NCBI GenBank assembly: GCA_977006965.1
Contig: OZ345373.1
Location: 2,046,001-2,110,000, forward strand
Length of the DNA: 64,000 nt
Reading direction: 5' to 3'
Source: Phymatolithon calcareum
Lineage: Eukaryota > Rhodophyta > Florideophyceae > Hapalidiales
Shown: positions 19,114 through 28,688 of the stretch, in pieces
How positions within the stretch are numbered: the first letter of the stretch is position 1
How the letters are laid out: every line of letters begins with the position of its first letter
Position numbers and translations under genes: made by a program
Notes under the pieces: generated by a model
Seen by the model: the letters and a program-made list of their open reading frames with translations, nothing else
Database searches by the model: none
What the model was told of the DNA's origin: nothing

Positions 19114-19558
19114 AGACTCTGTAGACCCATGTCGCATCTTGCACCGAAAGGTGTGCATTCTGCTGGGACTGGAAGTTGCAGAGGTGATTGTCATAGGAGC
19201 ATCAGACGTACTGTCGTTTGTGCAGTTGTGAAGAGCTCTTACGATGCGGCTAGAGTGGCTACATTTTGTGCCGCCTTGTATTTTAGTGATCGGATATTCC
19301 GAAATGATACTTGATGTGTATTACACGTTGCGATATGCATGTCTGTGTCGCATGAATTGGATACCGCTCTCTGCGTCCGGTCGTAAGGCTGATGGCTCGA
19401 GTTGACTACACTGGGAGACGCTGTGTCTGGTTCTTATAGCAGAATGCTCATTTGTGCTTGTTGGGTGGCGGCAGAGGTGGTGGTGGGTGTCCTCTGCAGT
19501 GAGTGAAAATGTGGCAAGAAGAGCAAGTGAAGGAAATAGAGCGCTGAGTGTTGGCGTG

Positions 19559-20041
19559 ATGGGATTCTGTGTTGGTTGGAGACGTCTCATATCTGTCGGC
19601 GTTGCTATTTTGATGTGTGCGACGTTTGATGGAGATTTTGAGGATCTTGTGCATATTTTGCGGCCATTTTATTTCATGGAAACACGGTTGGAAGATGAGT
19701 CTCGAGCTGCTTCTTCGATACTTGCTGAGCTGAACAGGAAACCGACGGCAGAGCTGCGATCGCAGCAATATTTTCTTTATCGATACCGTCACGGAGAGGT
19801 TCTTGATGAACGTGCAAACATGGACGATAATGAACTGGACTGTCAGCTAACAGAGGTGCGATTGTTCCGACCTCTGACTCAAATATGCCCCTATTGCCAA
19901 GTTCAGCCTAAGTCCGAGCAGTGCAGAGTGCTATCGCGAGGGAAATCTGGATTGCCCTTCTCGTTTCATCCAATAGGGCGAAATCATACTGCAGTATACA
20001 TTCACTTTACTGTACGTGTCAAACATTACCGCTTCTTTTAG
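19559..20041 (+). CDS. hypothetical protein, 160 residues
   Basis: The frame is open for 195 codons; the first ATG is at 19559 (MGFCVGW). It contains a short hydrophobic segment near the N-terminus and a CPYC motif (a thioredoxin/glutaredoxin-like pair, but with no supporting fold pattern). It ends on the palindrome at 20037. I recognise no family. It could be a chance frame; its length is only moderately above background here. Confidence 0.3.
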   Translation: MGFCVGWRRLISVGVAILMCATFDGDFEDLVHILRPFYFMETRLEDESRAASSILAELNRKPTAELRSQQYFLYRYRHGEVLDERANMDDNELDCQLTEVRLFRPLTQICPYCQVQPKSEQCRVLSRGKSGLPFSFHPIGRNHTAVYIHFTVRVKHYRFF

Positions 20042-20062
20042 TAAAGTTGCAACTTTACTAAA
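20037..20062. repeat. 26-bp perfect palindrome upstream of ALG14
   Basis: Arms TTTAGTAAAGTTG and its complement, no spacer, centred about 105 bases before the ALG14 start codon. This is a candidate operator, cruciform or 5' UTR hairpin. Confidence 0.9.
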
Positions 20063-20154
20063 GGACGCCGTAATGAGCCTTCCTAAGCCTAACAGGCTTT
20101 CACCTATCGTTTACAAAGCATAAGGCTTTCGCGTCGCAAAAGAGGCGCTCAAGG

Positions 20155-20832
20155 ATGAGAGTTGAGCTCACGCTGCTAATTCTGAGCGTTCTACTATCAC
20201 TGTTGCTTTTTACGCGAATTTTCTTGTCAACCTGTGTAACCCTCCTGCGACGAAAGGGTTTACGCCGACGGTCGCTGCCAACAGAGGATCTGCCATGCGC
20301 GTCGCGCATTCTCGCTGTGTTGGGATCTGGCGGGCATACGGCCGAGATGCTGAAACTGGTGTCCGACATCGCGGTTGAGGGCTGCACAGTGTCATACGCC
20401 ATTTCCGGCGGCGATCGCAGTTCGGAGGGTCGCGCACGCGCCCTACATGCAACAGGAAGCTCGCTCGCCAAGGTGAAAATCGCGTTCTTTACTCTCCCTC
20501 GAGCGCGATATGTTGGGGAAAGCTTCGTTTCCGCGGCGCCGCGTGCAGCACTCGCCACACTTTCTGCCGTACCACTACTGCTGCGAAGTAGCCCGCAAGT
20601 GCTGCTGTGCAATGGTCCGGGCACGAGCGCTGTCATTGCGCTTGTCGCGGTTGTTCTTAATGCAGCTGGTATACTCAAGACGCGGATTATATATGCGGAA
20701 AGTGTGGCGAGGGTGACGTCGTTGAGTTTGAGTGGCAAGCTTCTGTATCCTTTTGCTAATCGGTTTTTGGTGCAGTGGCCGCAACTCAAGCAGCAGTACA
20801 AATTGGCGGAGTATCATGGCAGATACAGTTAG
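20155..20832 (+). CDS. ALG14: ALG14, UDP-GlcNAc transferase anchor subunit
   Basis: A 225-residue protein. ALG14 anchors the catalytic ALG13 at the cytosolic face of the ER, and together they add the second GlcNAc to dolichol-PP-GlcNAc in N-glycan assembly. It has an N-terminal membrane anchor (about 4-25), the glycine loop GSGGHTAEM (57-65), a central NGPGTS motif (153-158) and the diagnostic ESVARVTSLSLSGKLLY (182-198), followed by the WPQL strand. The length matches the family (about 215-240). The ATG at 20155 fits the anchor. No ALG13 is seen in the window. It sits 371 bases from the convergent DAD1 gene, another N-glycosylation factor. Confidence 0.95.
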   Translation: MRVELTLLILSVLLSLLLFTRIFLSTCVTLLRRKGLRRRSLPTEDLPCASRILAVLGSGGHTAEMLKLVSDIAVEGCTVSYAISGGDRSSEGRARALHATGSSLAKVKIAFFTLPRARYVGESFVSAAPRAALATLSAVPLLLRSSPQVLLCNGPGTSAVIALVAVVLNAAGILKTRIIYAESVARVTSLSLSGKLLYPFANRFLVQWPQLKQQYKLAEYHGRYS

Positions 20833-21203
20833 CAGGATGCGCAGACGAAAATATAAGCTTTGAAAGCTTATGTTGAGATATTTGAACGTCGAGTTAGCGC
20901 TTCGGCAAGACGTGGCATTTACTGAAATACTATCAGTTGCGAAACGAGATTTTTGGGCAGTTTGCGATTGGCGAGAAGCGAACTAGAACGCTAGGGAAGG
21001 GTCATGATGGAACGAAGAAAAGTAACGCCGCCAACATCCGCCCGCACGTAGATTGTACGACACAGTAAATGCTCCGTTGCCCATAGAGTCGCAGCTAGGA
21101 GGAAGTAGCCGTATATTACAGGAGAGGCCGATTAGGATCGGATGCCTCAGCAGGCCATTGCGCGAGACCGACAAGAATCTTTTTGCCAGAAAACTTCTTG
21201 TCA
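20833..21203. other. convergent intergenic region
   Basis: The 3' ends of ALG14 and DAD1 face each other here. No gene is seen. A small inverted repeat (ATAAGCTTTGAAAGCTTAT) follows the ALG14 stop at 20852-20870 and could act in 3' end formation. Confidence 0.4.
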
Positions 21204-21569
21204 TTATCCTAAAAAGTTGAGCACAGCGATGTGAAGAATAAGATTACAAAACAGCCAGTCTGCATACGCCCTGGCTGGAGTAACTGCCTTCCAAGAATTT
21301 CGAGGATCGTTCCTCGAAACGGGATTGACTTGCATTCGCAATCCAACGGTGAGAATGAATACACAAACACAAGACATGAATGCAGCCAGAAACGAATTGA
21401 AAGGAAACGTGCCGACGAGAAGCATGTAAGCAAACTGGATGATTCCGCTAGCCAGCACGAACAACAGGTAAGCGTCAATTATCTTCACTCTGCGGATCGT
21501 CTTGTTATTGTACGCGCGCCAAATAGCTCCGAACACCTCGAAAAATCCAGATACTTCCGGCTCTGACAT
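21204..21569 (-). CDS. DAD1: DAD1/OST2, oligosaccharyltransferase subunit
   Basis: A 121-residue membrane protein of the oligosaccharyltransferase complex, which transfers the finished N-glycan to nascent proteins in the ER. It matches DAD1 along its length: KIIDAYLLFVLASGIIQFAY (membrane helix 1), GTFPFNSFLAAFMSCVCVFI (helix 2), RMQVNP, and the very conserved C-terminus ADWLFCNLILHIAVLNFLG. The start at 21569 (MSEPEVSG) gives the usual length (about 113-120). An in-frame ATG at 21620 would add 17 residues. Confidence 0.95.
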   Translation of the reverse strand: MSEPEVSGFFEVFGAIWRAYNNKTIRRVKIIDAYLLFVLASGIIQFAYMLLVGTFPFNSFLAAFMSCVCVFILTVGLRMQVNPVSRNDPRNSWKAVTPARAYADWLFCNLILHIAVLNFLG

Positions 21570-21931
21570 GGCGATATTGGGCTGTACGGCGACTGGAGCC
21601 TCTGCACTCAGTTGGCGCATCCTTTGTTGGCGTTGTTGATGTTCGAACAAGCCAGAAAGCAGTGAGCGAGCGAGCGAGTCTTCAAGCAAATTCTGTGCCC
21701 GCTGATTGAGTAGAGTAAAAGATGAATGCCGAAAATTTTACGAGGCTGATTAACAACACCAGAGTATCATATGATTGATCTAATCATGATCCAATATTTC
21801 CGATCACTCACACAAAGTTCAAGCGGGGTACAATCCTGCTTCGAGCCGAAACTGCGATCTTGAATCATCTCACCTCCGGACCATACGCGATCCGCCCCGC
21901 GGAACGCGGCCCCACAAATCCCTTGAGCGCA

Positions 21932-22630
21932 ATGGCGTCAAATTCCGCTCTACGCGCGGGTGCTCAGGTCGCGTCGTCAAGTTGTCGCGGTCTGTCCACC
22001 GTTTCGCGAGCGCAAGTGGCGGTGTCAGGTTCGCGCCTCGACCTTCAGCAAGTAACCGACACGGGCGGGTCTGGAGCGGACAGTACCGCGCTATCAGCCT
22101 CTCTATCGGAGGCGTCGGCAAAGGCCGTATCAACGTATCGTGAAATCCTGCGAGACATACCTGATATGCGGGAGAACTTCACAATCATCGAGGATGAAAA
22201 GTTCATCCGACAAGTCGTGCGCCACATGTTCGATCGACACTCTGGAGTGCGTGACTCGAAGATTGTCGACATGCTCGTCTTTAAGGCGCGACAGGAGGCT
22301 GGGGAGATTCGCAATCAGTGGAAGAGTCGGTATCATGTGTATCAGCATATCAACTTGTACAAGGATGAGATGTTGCGGAAACAGGCGGTGGAGGTCGCTA
22401 AGTCGCATGCTACACCGGCTGAGCAGACGGATGCGCGTCGTGCGGGGCTCATTCAGAATTGGAAGGCGAGGGGTCTTATTCCGGCGGAGATTGACAGTTG
22501 GGAACAGTACTCGCATTGGAAGGCGGAGGAAAATGAGAAGTTTGAGAACTTTGCGGTTGATAACCAGATTTTCACCCGCGAGCAACTTGCAAGGAATGAG
22601 AAGGCGAAGAGTCAATGTGCGATTATGTAA
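21932..22630 (+). CDS. NDUFA6-like LYR protein of mitochondrial complex I
   Basis: A 232-residue protein. Residues 1-35 are rich in Ser, Ala and Arg, like a mitochondrial presequence. Residues 62-140 match NDUFA6/B14: a STYREILRDIP helix carrying a variant LYR motif (TYR), FIRQVVRHMF, and RDSKIVDMLVFKARQEAGEI followed by W and H. This subunit sits at the matrix arm and binds acyl carrier protein. The C-terminal 80 residues are an extension of unknown role, and the protein ends in Cys-Ala-Ile-Met, which reads as a CaaX box. The start is the ATG at 21932; the frame is open upstream only from a TTG. It is divergent from DAD1. Confidence 0.85.
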   Translation: MASNSALRAGAQVASSSCRGLSTVSRAQVAVSGSRLDLQQVTDTGGSGADSTALSASLSEASAKAVSTYREILRDIPDMRENFTIIEDEKFIRQVVRHMFDRHSGVRDSKIVDMLVFKARQEAGEIRNQWKSRYHVYQHINLYKDEMLRKQAVEVAKSHATPAEQTDARRAGLIQNWKARGLIPAEIDSWEQYSHWKAEENEKFENFAVDNQIFTREQLARNEKAKSQCAIM

Positions 22631-23133
22631 CGGCGAAAAGAAGAGGAAGCGACGTTGATTGCGCAATATGTTCCTGCTTTTAGGATTTTGTCAATCTTCT
22701 GGGAACTTATGAGGGCGATGTGCTACGAAGCCATCCTTTTCTTCTTGGCGACAGGCAACGTTGTAAACGGCAGATTATTTTTGGTTTCATTTCGTCCTCA
22801 TGGCTGTGGTTAAGAACGAGTATACTCGCGTGAAGGTTGAAGGCATGCAGGCGATGGCAATGTAGACAAAAAGTGAAGTGAAGGCCAGGTTATACTGTTT
22901 ATCAGTTCGTGTCGCTATTATATACTATCAACGGAATGCAAAGCTACGACAATATCCGGACAGCCAACGTTGTATACAACAAACTAGTTTCGGCTTCTTC
23001 CTGTTGTCTGCGGTGAAGTCTGCATCCCTTACAGAAATCCAGTTCTTGCCTTAACCTTACTTATCAGTTTGCAAAATTGGCACGGTTAATCTACACATTT
23101 AATTCTTATGGCGCACTAGGCGACGTCGACTGC
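22631..23133. other. convergent intergenic region, no gene seen
   Basis: Short frames only, between the 3' ends of the NDUFA6-like and malate dehydrogenase genes. Confidence 0.5.
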
Positions 23134-24180
23134 TCACAGCATTGATTTGACAATGGTCATTGCCTCTGCGCGCTCGGCATAAAGTTCATTGGCAGTGGCA
23201 TCCATATACTTCCTTGAGAATTCGTCAATATTCAAATGCTTAACAATCTCGTACGTTCCATAACCAGGACAACGCACAGGATACGAGTACCAAATGCCCT
23301 TCTCAATGCCATAGCTTCCATCGCTCGGCACGGCCATACTGACAATATCCGAATCACCACAAATCCAAGAACGCATGTGGTCAGCAATGGCATTAGCAGC
23401 CGACATAGCCGAACTGGACCCGCGCGCGGCAATGACGGCGGCACCACGTTTCTGAATGATGGGGATGAACCCGGCGGCAATTCTCTCATCACCGCCCAAT
23501 TTCTCCTTGACGGACACACCAGCCGCCGTGGCACGCGTCACATCGGGATACTGCGTGCTGGAGTGATTGCCCCATATACACACACCCTCCACCTTACCGG
23601 TGGGGACTCCGCACCGTTCGGCAACGAGAGCGCGCGCACGGTTATGGTCGAGTCTGGTCAGCGCGGTAATATTAGCACGATTGATCTTCGGTGCAGCGGC
23701 CTCGGCGAGAATGAGTGCGTTCGTATTGGCGGGATTTCCGACGACGATTACACGCACATCGGGCTTTGCAGACGCGGCAAGTGCGGCACCCTGAGCGTTG
23801 AAGATTGATGCATTGCGGGCGAGAAGGTCAGCACGTTCCATTCCCTTCTTGCGCGGGAAGGCACCGACGAGAATGGCGACATCGGCATTGGTGAATGCGA
23901 CGGTTGCATTATCGGTTTCCAACACAGAATCGAGCAGGGGATATGCTCCATCTGCAAGTTCCATTGCCACGCCGCGCAATGCGCCGAGTGCAGGTGTGAT
24001 TTCCAGGAGATGGAGACGGATGCGCTGGGTGCGACCGAATACATGGCCGTTCGCCAGGAGTGGGAGAAGGGAGTAACTGATCTGTCCGGCCGCGCCAGTG
24101 ACGCAGACGGTCATGACTTGATCGTTAAGAGGCGACATTTTCGTTGGGGAGATGGTAGGGAGCTTGATGGTAGTGCTCAT
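23134..24180 (-). CDS. MDH1: cytosolic-type NAD malate dehydrogenase
   Basis: A 348-residue enzyme interconverting malate and oxaloacetate with NAD(H), as in malate-aspartate exchange. The nucleotide loop is TGAAGQI (28-34), with a Glu (about 60) ending strand 2, as expected for NAD. The substrate loop is [15 protein letters not shown] with two Arg, then GNPANTN (148-154), LTRLDHNRA with catalytic Asp178, and IWGNHSS with catalytic His206. The cytosolic MDH1 family is supported by LTRLDHNRA and GNPANTNA. The start at 24180 (MSTTIKLPT) leaves a 20-residue N-terminal tail before the Rossmann strand and no obvious transit peptide. A longer frame to 24327 starts only with TTG. Confidence 0.95.
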   Translation of the reverse strand: MSTTIKLPTISPTKMSPLNDQVMTVCVTGAAGQISYSLLPLLANGHVFGRTQRIRLHLLEITPALGALRGVAMELADGAYPLLDSVLETDNATVAFTNADVAILVGAFPRKKGMERADLLARNASIFNAQGAALAASAKPDVRVIVVGNPANTNALILAEAAAPKINRANITALTRLDHNRARALVAERCGVPTGKVEGVCIWGNHSSTQYPDVTRATAAGVSVKEKLGGDERIAAGFIPIIQKRGAAVIAARGSSSAMSAANAIADHMRSWICGDSDIVSMAVPSDGSYGIEKGIWYSYPVRCPGYGTYEIVKHLNIDEFSRKYMDATANELYAERAEAMTIVKSML

Positions 24181-24227
24181 GTTCGAAAGTTGCGGCTGCA
24201 ACGATTCGGGGATGGAGTTCGAAGGCG

Positions 24228-24234
24228 CTTTATA
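24228..24234 (-). promoter_or_regulatory. possible TATA box of malate dehydrogenase
   Basis: TATAAAG on the minus strand, about 48 bases upstream of the ATG. Position and sequence fit a TATA element with a short 5' UTR, but no start-site evidence is available. Confidence 0.4.
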
Positions 24235-24240
24235 GCGAAT

Positions 24241-24793
24241 TTCCGTGGAGAGAATGAACGGGCGAAGTTGAGTGGAGAAAACGCACGGACGGTGTCGCCC
24301 AATGACGCCACGGGCATGTGCACGCAAACAATGTGCAAGAATTGAAATTGAACTGTTTTGTAATTTTCGTGACGAATCTCATTTGTCAACTTGATTATGG
24401 CACGTCCTACCGAAGAAATATTCATGTCTGTCCGTCCAATTATGCAGAGCTTGCTCAGCCACTAGCTGGCATCATCTTTTACAGCCAGTGATTGAACAGG
24501 TTTGCCAACAGTTACGCCAATGGCTGTCAAGTTCGTGTCAGTCAAGAATTGAGGCGTAAGCTTTGATGGGCATCGTGCAGCTAACTGCACGTCACTGCAC
24601 GTCACCCACTTTTTTTCTCGTCAAGGTCATATCACTTTAAAAGTTGACGCATGAAAAATGGACGGCAAAGTTACACTTCAATGCTGCTTCACTTCATCCA
24701 AAAACTGTTACGCTTGCATTTTGCAACATGCAAAGTCAACATACTGTAGAAAGTCGACGACGGCAAAATAGATCCAACAATGCGCTAGTAAAT
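24241..24793. other. intergenic, no gene seen
   Basis: Runs from the malate dehydrogenase upstream region to the KH gene 3' end. A short tandem CTGCACGTCA repeat occurs at 24588-24606. Nothing else is recognised. Confidence 0.45.
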
Positions 24794-25738
24794 TTACGAC
24801 CGGCCCCTCGTCATCCACTCCGGCGTGCTCCCGCTCACATGGGGTGGCGCTGCTTGTGTCACATACCCATGCGCTTGCCCAGGCGGCTGCGGTGACCCCG
24901 CATATCCCCCATGTCTGTTCGCCCCACCCGTAGCCCCTAAATGTCTCACACCGTGCGGTCTGCCGTTGCCAAATTTACTCGGCGACACATCGCCGTAATA
25001 TTTTTTCCGATATTCCTCAAACACAGGCCGAATCGTCCTGCAAACACTCTGACAAAGCGCCCGCGCCTTCGCAACCGCAGCAGCATCTCCACGCACAGCA
25101 AAGTGCAGATTATCCCTCGCATGCGGCACGGCCCCCCTTCCCGCAACTTCAACCCGTGCCCCAGATTGCATCTCAATGTACCTTAAGTATTCCCCATTCG
25201 GTCCGCGCATTCGCTGCACGACGTCAAACGCCGGCGCGCTCGACGCGTCCATATCCGCCCACACGCGATCCGGTCTTGCGGGATCTGCTGCGCGCGGCGC
25301 CATAACTTCCTCCAAATGGCGCACGGCAGACGCTATGGAATCCGCGCTTTTGCCGCGGATTTTCAGGAAGAGCGGACGGTGTTCATCACCCACTTCCGTC
25401 GATCGCCGCTCACCGGGCGCATAGTAACGGCCTTTGGACACTATCACCACGTTGGAACGCTGCTCGACGGCACGGATGTTCACTGACATCATTGCGAAAC
25501 GACGACCTGGATGGTCATTGATTTCAAATTCACGCGCATGCTCGCCGCCCGCCTCACCGCCGCCGGCCAACGTTCGCGAGAGTTGCGCTGCAGCTTGTGC
25601 TGCTGCGGCGGCTGCGGCCGCCGTTTCAGCGTCTGCTTCTGGCACACCGGATGATGCGTTTGCGGTCACAGGAGCTGTTGCTGGACCCTCGTCCCATTTT
25701 CGTTTCCGTCGGGGCTCCGATTTTGGCGAAGTGTTCAT
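24794..25738 (-). CDS. KHDC4/BLOM7-like KH-domain RNA-binding protein
   Basis: A 314-residue protein. It has a basic N-terminus (RRKRKWDE), a poly-Ala run (about 40-51), then a first KH-like region containing NVVIVSKGRYYAPG (96-109) and RPLFLKIRGK. A canonical KH domain follows with the GxxG loop RGPNGEYL (178-185) and the variable strand GARVEVAGRGA, then a Gly/Pro/His-rich tail. The KGRYY-PG motif with the GPNG-YL-YI KH loop is typical of KHDC4/RIK proteins, which act in pre-mRNA splicing. The start at 25738 (MNTSPKSEP) is the first ATG in frame. Confidence 0.85.
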   Translation of the reverse strand: MNTSPKSEPRRKRKWDEGPATAPVTANASSGVPEADAETAAAAAAAAQAAAQLSRTLAGGGEAGGEHAREFEINDHPGRRFAMMSVNIRAVEQRSNVVIVSKGRYYAPGERRSTEVGDEHRPLFLKIRGKSADSIASAVRHLEEVMAPRAADPARPDRVWADMDASSAPAFDVVQRMRGPNGEYLRYIEMQSGARVEVAGRGAVPHARDNLHFAVRGDAAAVAKARALCQSVCRTIRPVFEEYRKKYYGDVSPSKFGNGRPHGVRHLGATGGANRHGGYAGSPQPPGQAHGYVTQAAPPHVSGSTPEWMTRGRS

Positions 25739-26393
25739 CTTTGCAGTTTAGGTTGTGGTTGCGCAGAACTTACTGTATCTGCTGCACCAGCAGGTGTTTG
25801 TCATCTCCTTATGATAATCAATGCCACGTGTAGTGAGTGCGGGACACCTGTCTTTGACGACCAGCTCCATCTTCAAGGTGGAGGAGGGATTCAGGGCAGG
25901 CTCGGCAGGTCAAGAAAGGGCACGAAGCAGGGGAGTGAGTGCTCGAAGTGATTTGTTTACGTCACATTGGTCTTCCCACTCTGGAGCATAGATGTGCAAA
26001 TGTGTGGTTCTGCGCGGTAGGAATGCTCTCTTCAATTTGGTGTCCTGAGATGAGAATGACGCCTGCAAAAACTTGTGCAATTTGAACCACTACCCGTACA
26101 GTAGTACAAAAAATCTGCTGCGCGAGCTCTTAGGAGACATAGCAACCAACAAGAAGTAACCTCCAAAATGCTATCTGCACCACGAACTGGAGTTGCTATT
26201 GTACACTCAATGGGTGGATGGCACAAGTGAAATGCCAAAGCAGGCGCGAGAGAGGACTACAAAACCAAAAAAGGAGGAAGTTTATCAAAAAGATGGTACA
26301 GAATACCAATTGCACAAGCACTCCCAATTGTACAAGCACGAACGAAAAGAAGCGCCCACGTAATGAAACAAACCCCTGGAGCGCGTTAGAAAG
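25739..26393. other. intergenic, no gene seen
   Basis: Upstream of the KH gene and downstream of GMPP. The frames are short and without family features. Confidence 0.5.
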
Positions 26394-27470
26394 TTACATC
26401 ATGATTTGCGGCGTCGGCAGGTCCTTCTTCACAGACTTATGCGGCAACACACTTGATCCATTAATGTAATGCTCCGGTTTGACATGCACATCTTCCCCGA
26501 GCACAGTCATCTTCTCGATGCGCACCCATTCACCAACAGTGCTATCCCAGCCGATAATGGCATTGGCCACATATGCATACGAGCGAACCTTTGCGCCTGG
26601 AAGTAGGGTGACCTTCTGCAGACGCACGCCATCACCGACCACACAACCCGGTCCAATGACGACATCCGGTCCAATCTTGCAGTCCTTTCCGATCGTTGCC
26701 GTGGGGTCGACAAGCACATTGCCGACAAATTGCGGACCAGAGGCCAGTAACGCAGCGGAGGTATTACGCATGGAATTCAACTTCAGGGCCATTCCGACGA
26801 GAAAGTCCTTCGGCTGTCCGACATCAGCCCAGAATCCGTCCAATTCCATGACGTACAGCGAGCCGGCAGCGGCCATGCCGGGGAAGACCTCTGTCTCAAT
26901 GGAGGTGGGACGGAGTTCAATTTTGTCAAAAATGGCAGGAGTGAAGAGGTAGATGCCAGCGTTAATGTAACGCGAGATAAAAGTTTGCGGTTTTTCGACA
27001 AAACGTTCAATCTTTCCAGCGTCGTCGTATATAATCACACCAAACTTGCTGGGGTCTTCAACCGGGGTGGCGAGAAGTACTCCAGATGCACCAGACTTTT
27101 TCTGGAATTCAATCATTGCTTGGAATGGATAATCGCACGACACATCGGAGTTGAGCACGAAGAAGGGCTCACCGTCATTTAGCATGCTTTCAGCAAGCTT
27201 GATGGGACCGGCTGTACCCATGGGCTCATTCTCCTGGGAAGTGGTGATTTTAATGCCCAGCTCCTTGCCCTTCAAGTCAAGGAACTCGCGCATCTTCTCC
27301 GGTTGGTAGTTGACGGCTAGAACGACCTCTGTGCATCCGACGGCGGCAAGGGCCTCGATTTGATGCATGATCATGGCTTTGTTGCAGAATTCGACGAGTG
27401 GTTTCGGCTTGGACAGAGTAAGCGGACGGAGTCGAGTTCCGAACCCGCCAACGAGAATGAGAGCGCGCAT
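26394..27470 (-). CDS. GMPP: mannose-1-phosphate guanylyltransferase (GDP-mannose pyrophosphorylase)
   Basis: A 358-residue enzyme making GDP-mannose from GTP and mannose-1-phosphate. The product feeds dolichol-linked oligosaccharides, GPI anchors, ascorbate and, in red algae, mannosylglycerate. The N-terminal nucleotidyltransferase domain has GGFGTRLRPLT (8-18) followed by KPKPLVEF, ENEPMGTAGP, and NSDV with the metal-binding Asp. FVEKP and a GIY block follow. The C-terminal third is a left-handed beta-helix of hexapeptide repeats (IGKDCKIGPDVVIGPGCVVG). Length and organisation match the beta (catalytic) type. The ATG at 27470 begins directly with the Rossmann strand, as in the family. Confidence 0.96.
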   Translation of the reverse strand: MRALILVGGFGTRLRPLTLSKPKPLVEFCNKAMIMHQIEALAAVGCTEVVLAVNYQPEKMREFLDLKGKELGIKITTSQENEPMGTAGPIKLAESMLNDGEPFFVLNSDVSCDYPFQAMIEFQKKSGASGVLLATPVEDPSKFGVIIYDDAGKIERFVEKPQTFISRYINAGIYLFTPAIFDKIELRPTSIETEVFPGMAAAGSLYVMELDGFWADVGQPKDFLVGMALKLNSMRNTSAALLASGPQFVGNVLVDPTATIGKDCKIGPDVVIGPGCVVGDGVRLQKVTLLPGAKVRSYAYVANAIIGWDSTVGEWVRIEKMTVLGEDVHVKPEHYINGSSVLPHKSVKKDLPTPQIMM

Positions 27471-28688
27471 GGTTGCAAAGTTTGTTGAGTTGCGGAAGGT
27501 GACTGTAATACAAGCAGGAGGACAAGCAGCAGGATAAGCTGGCAGGGGTAAGTTAAAGAGATGCTAACGTCAGTGCTCGTCGTCAACTAGAAGCAGAGTG
27601 GACTACTGTGGGCGGTGGCAATGCTTTAGTACTGCTACAAGAATTCGTTCGGGTGTTCACGGTTTGCAAATGTTGCTTACATTCCCCGGTCAAAAACAAA
27701 GCGCAGTGACGTATTCGGCCTGACAGTGCTTGTATCAATAGTCGCGCAATTGCCATCATTTTGCCATTCCGAAATGAATATTTGGAGAATCTCTACTATG
27801 TGGTCAAATGACACTGCATCCTCTTTCTCCTAAATTTATTTTCCACTTATTTTCTGCACTTTGTAATCCTGGCGCCATAGAAAAATACGTACGGACGGCC
27901 GTTCAATCCTATGCAATCTCCTCTGTCTTCCACGATCACCCGTTTTGACAACGAACACATCAAGTTGTTCCTCAAGCCCTCACACCGTTGGAGGACGAAA
28001 CCCTCCGTCTTGCTCTGGCCGCCGAAATGTGCCGCGATGTCCAGGCCGACACCCGCCAGTTGGAATCATGGCATTCGCTGGGAAGTGACACTGTCACTGT
28101 CATGCTCCCAAAAACAGCAGCTCTGGCTCCTTAGAAATCTGAAACTGGTCTTGTATGTTCGATCCCAGGTTGAGGTCCCTCTTTTGGCGCATAGAGAGCT
28201 GTACTCACATGATGCATCGAGCAGCGAACGCGAAATCGATCAATTATTCGGATGTATTGCGGCAAATTTCTCATCTTTGAAAAAATGCAAAACTTTGCAT
28301 TGTGCTTTTGCACTCCCTGTCCCGCTTTAGTGTCGTTCCGCACACCCAGTTCGGGGTAAACTACAGAATTTGTACGCGTCGGCATATTCAAGAGCTGCCG
28401 GCCTTCTGAAAAAAAAGACCCGTTTGCTCCGCGCACCGTGCATTTTCCGTTTCCCGCCCAGTCTCGATTTTCGGCAACATGTCGACAGGCGCACTCGACC
28501 TTTTTGCAAACTGTCTTCATATCTGTTTAGGCCTGAAGAGCAAACAGGGTATTGTTTGAATGCTCTTTGGTTATCCCAAGGTTGCTCTTTTCCATTTCCG
28601 TATTTTTGTCACTATCCGACTTGCTCCGAGCGAATCCTTCCCGTTCCAGCAATCCACGTCTCGTGCTGACGAAGCCCCCTCATCGACA
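27471..28688. other. divergent intergenic region
   Basis: Between GMPP and the NT-C2 gene. Frames at 27911-28330 and nearby lack recognisable motifs. A segment near 27970-28130 reads LEDETLRLALAAEMCRDVQA in one frame, possibly a small unrecognised or decayed gene. The stretch probably holds both promoters. Confidence 0.4.
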
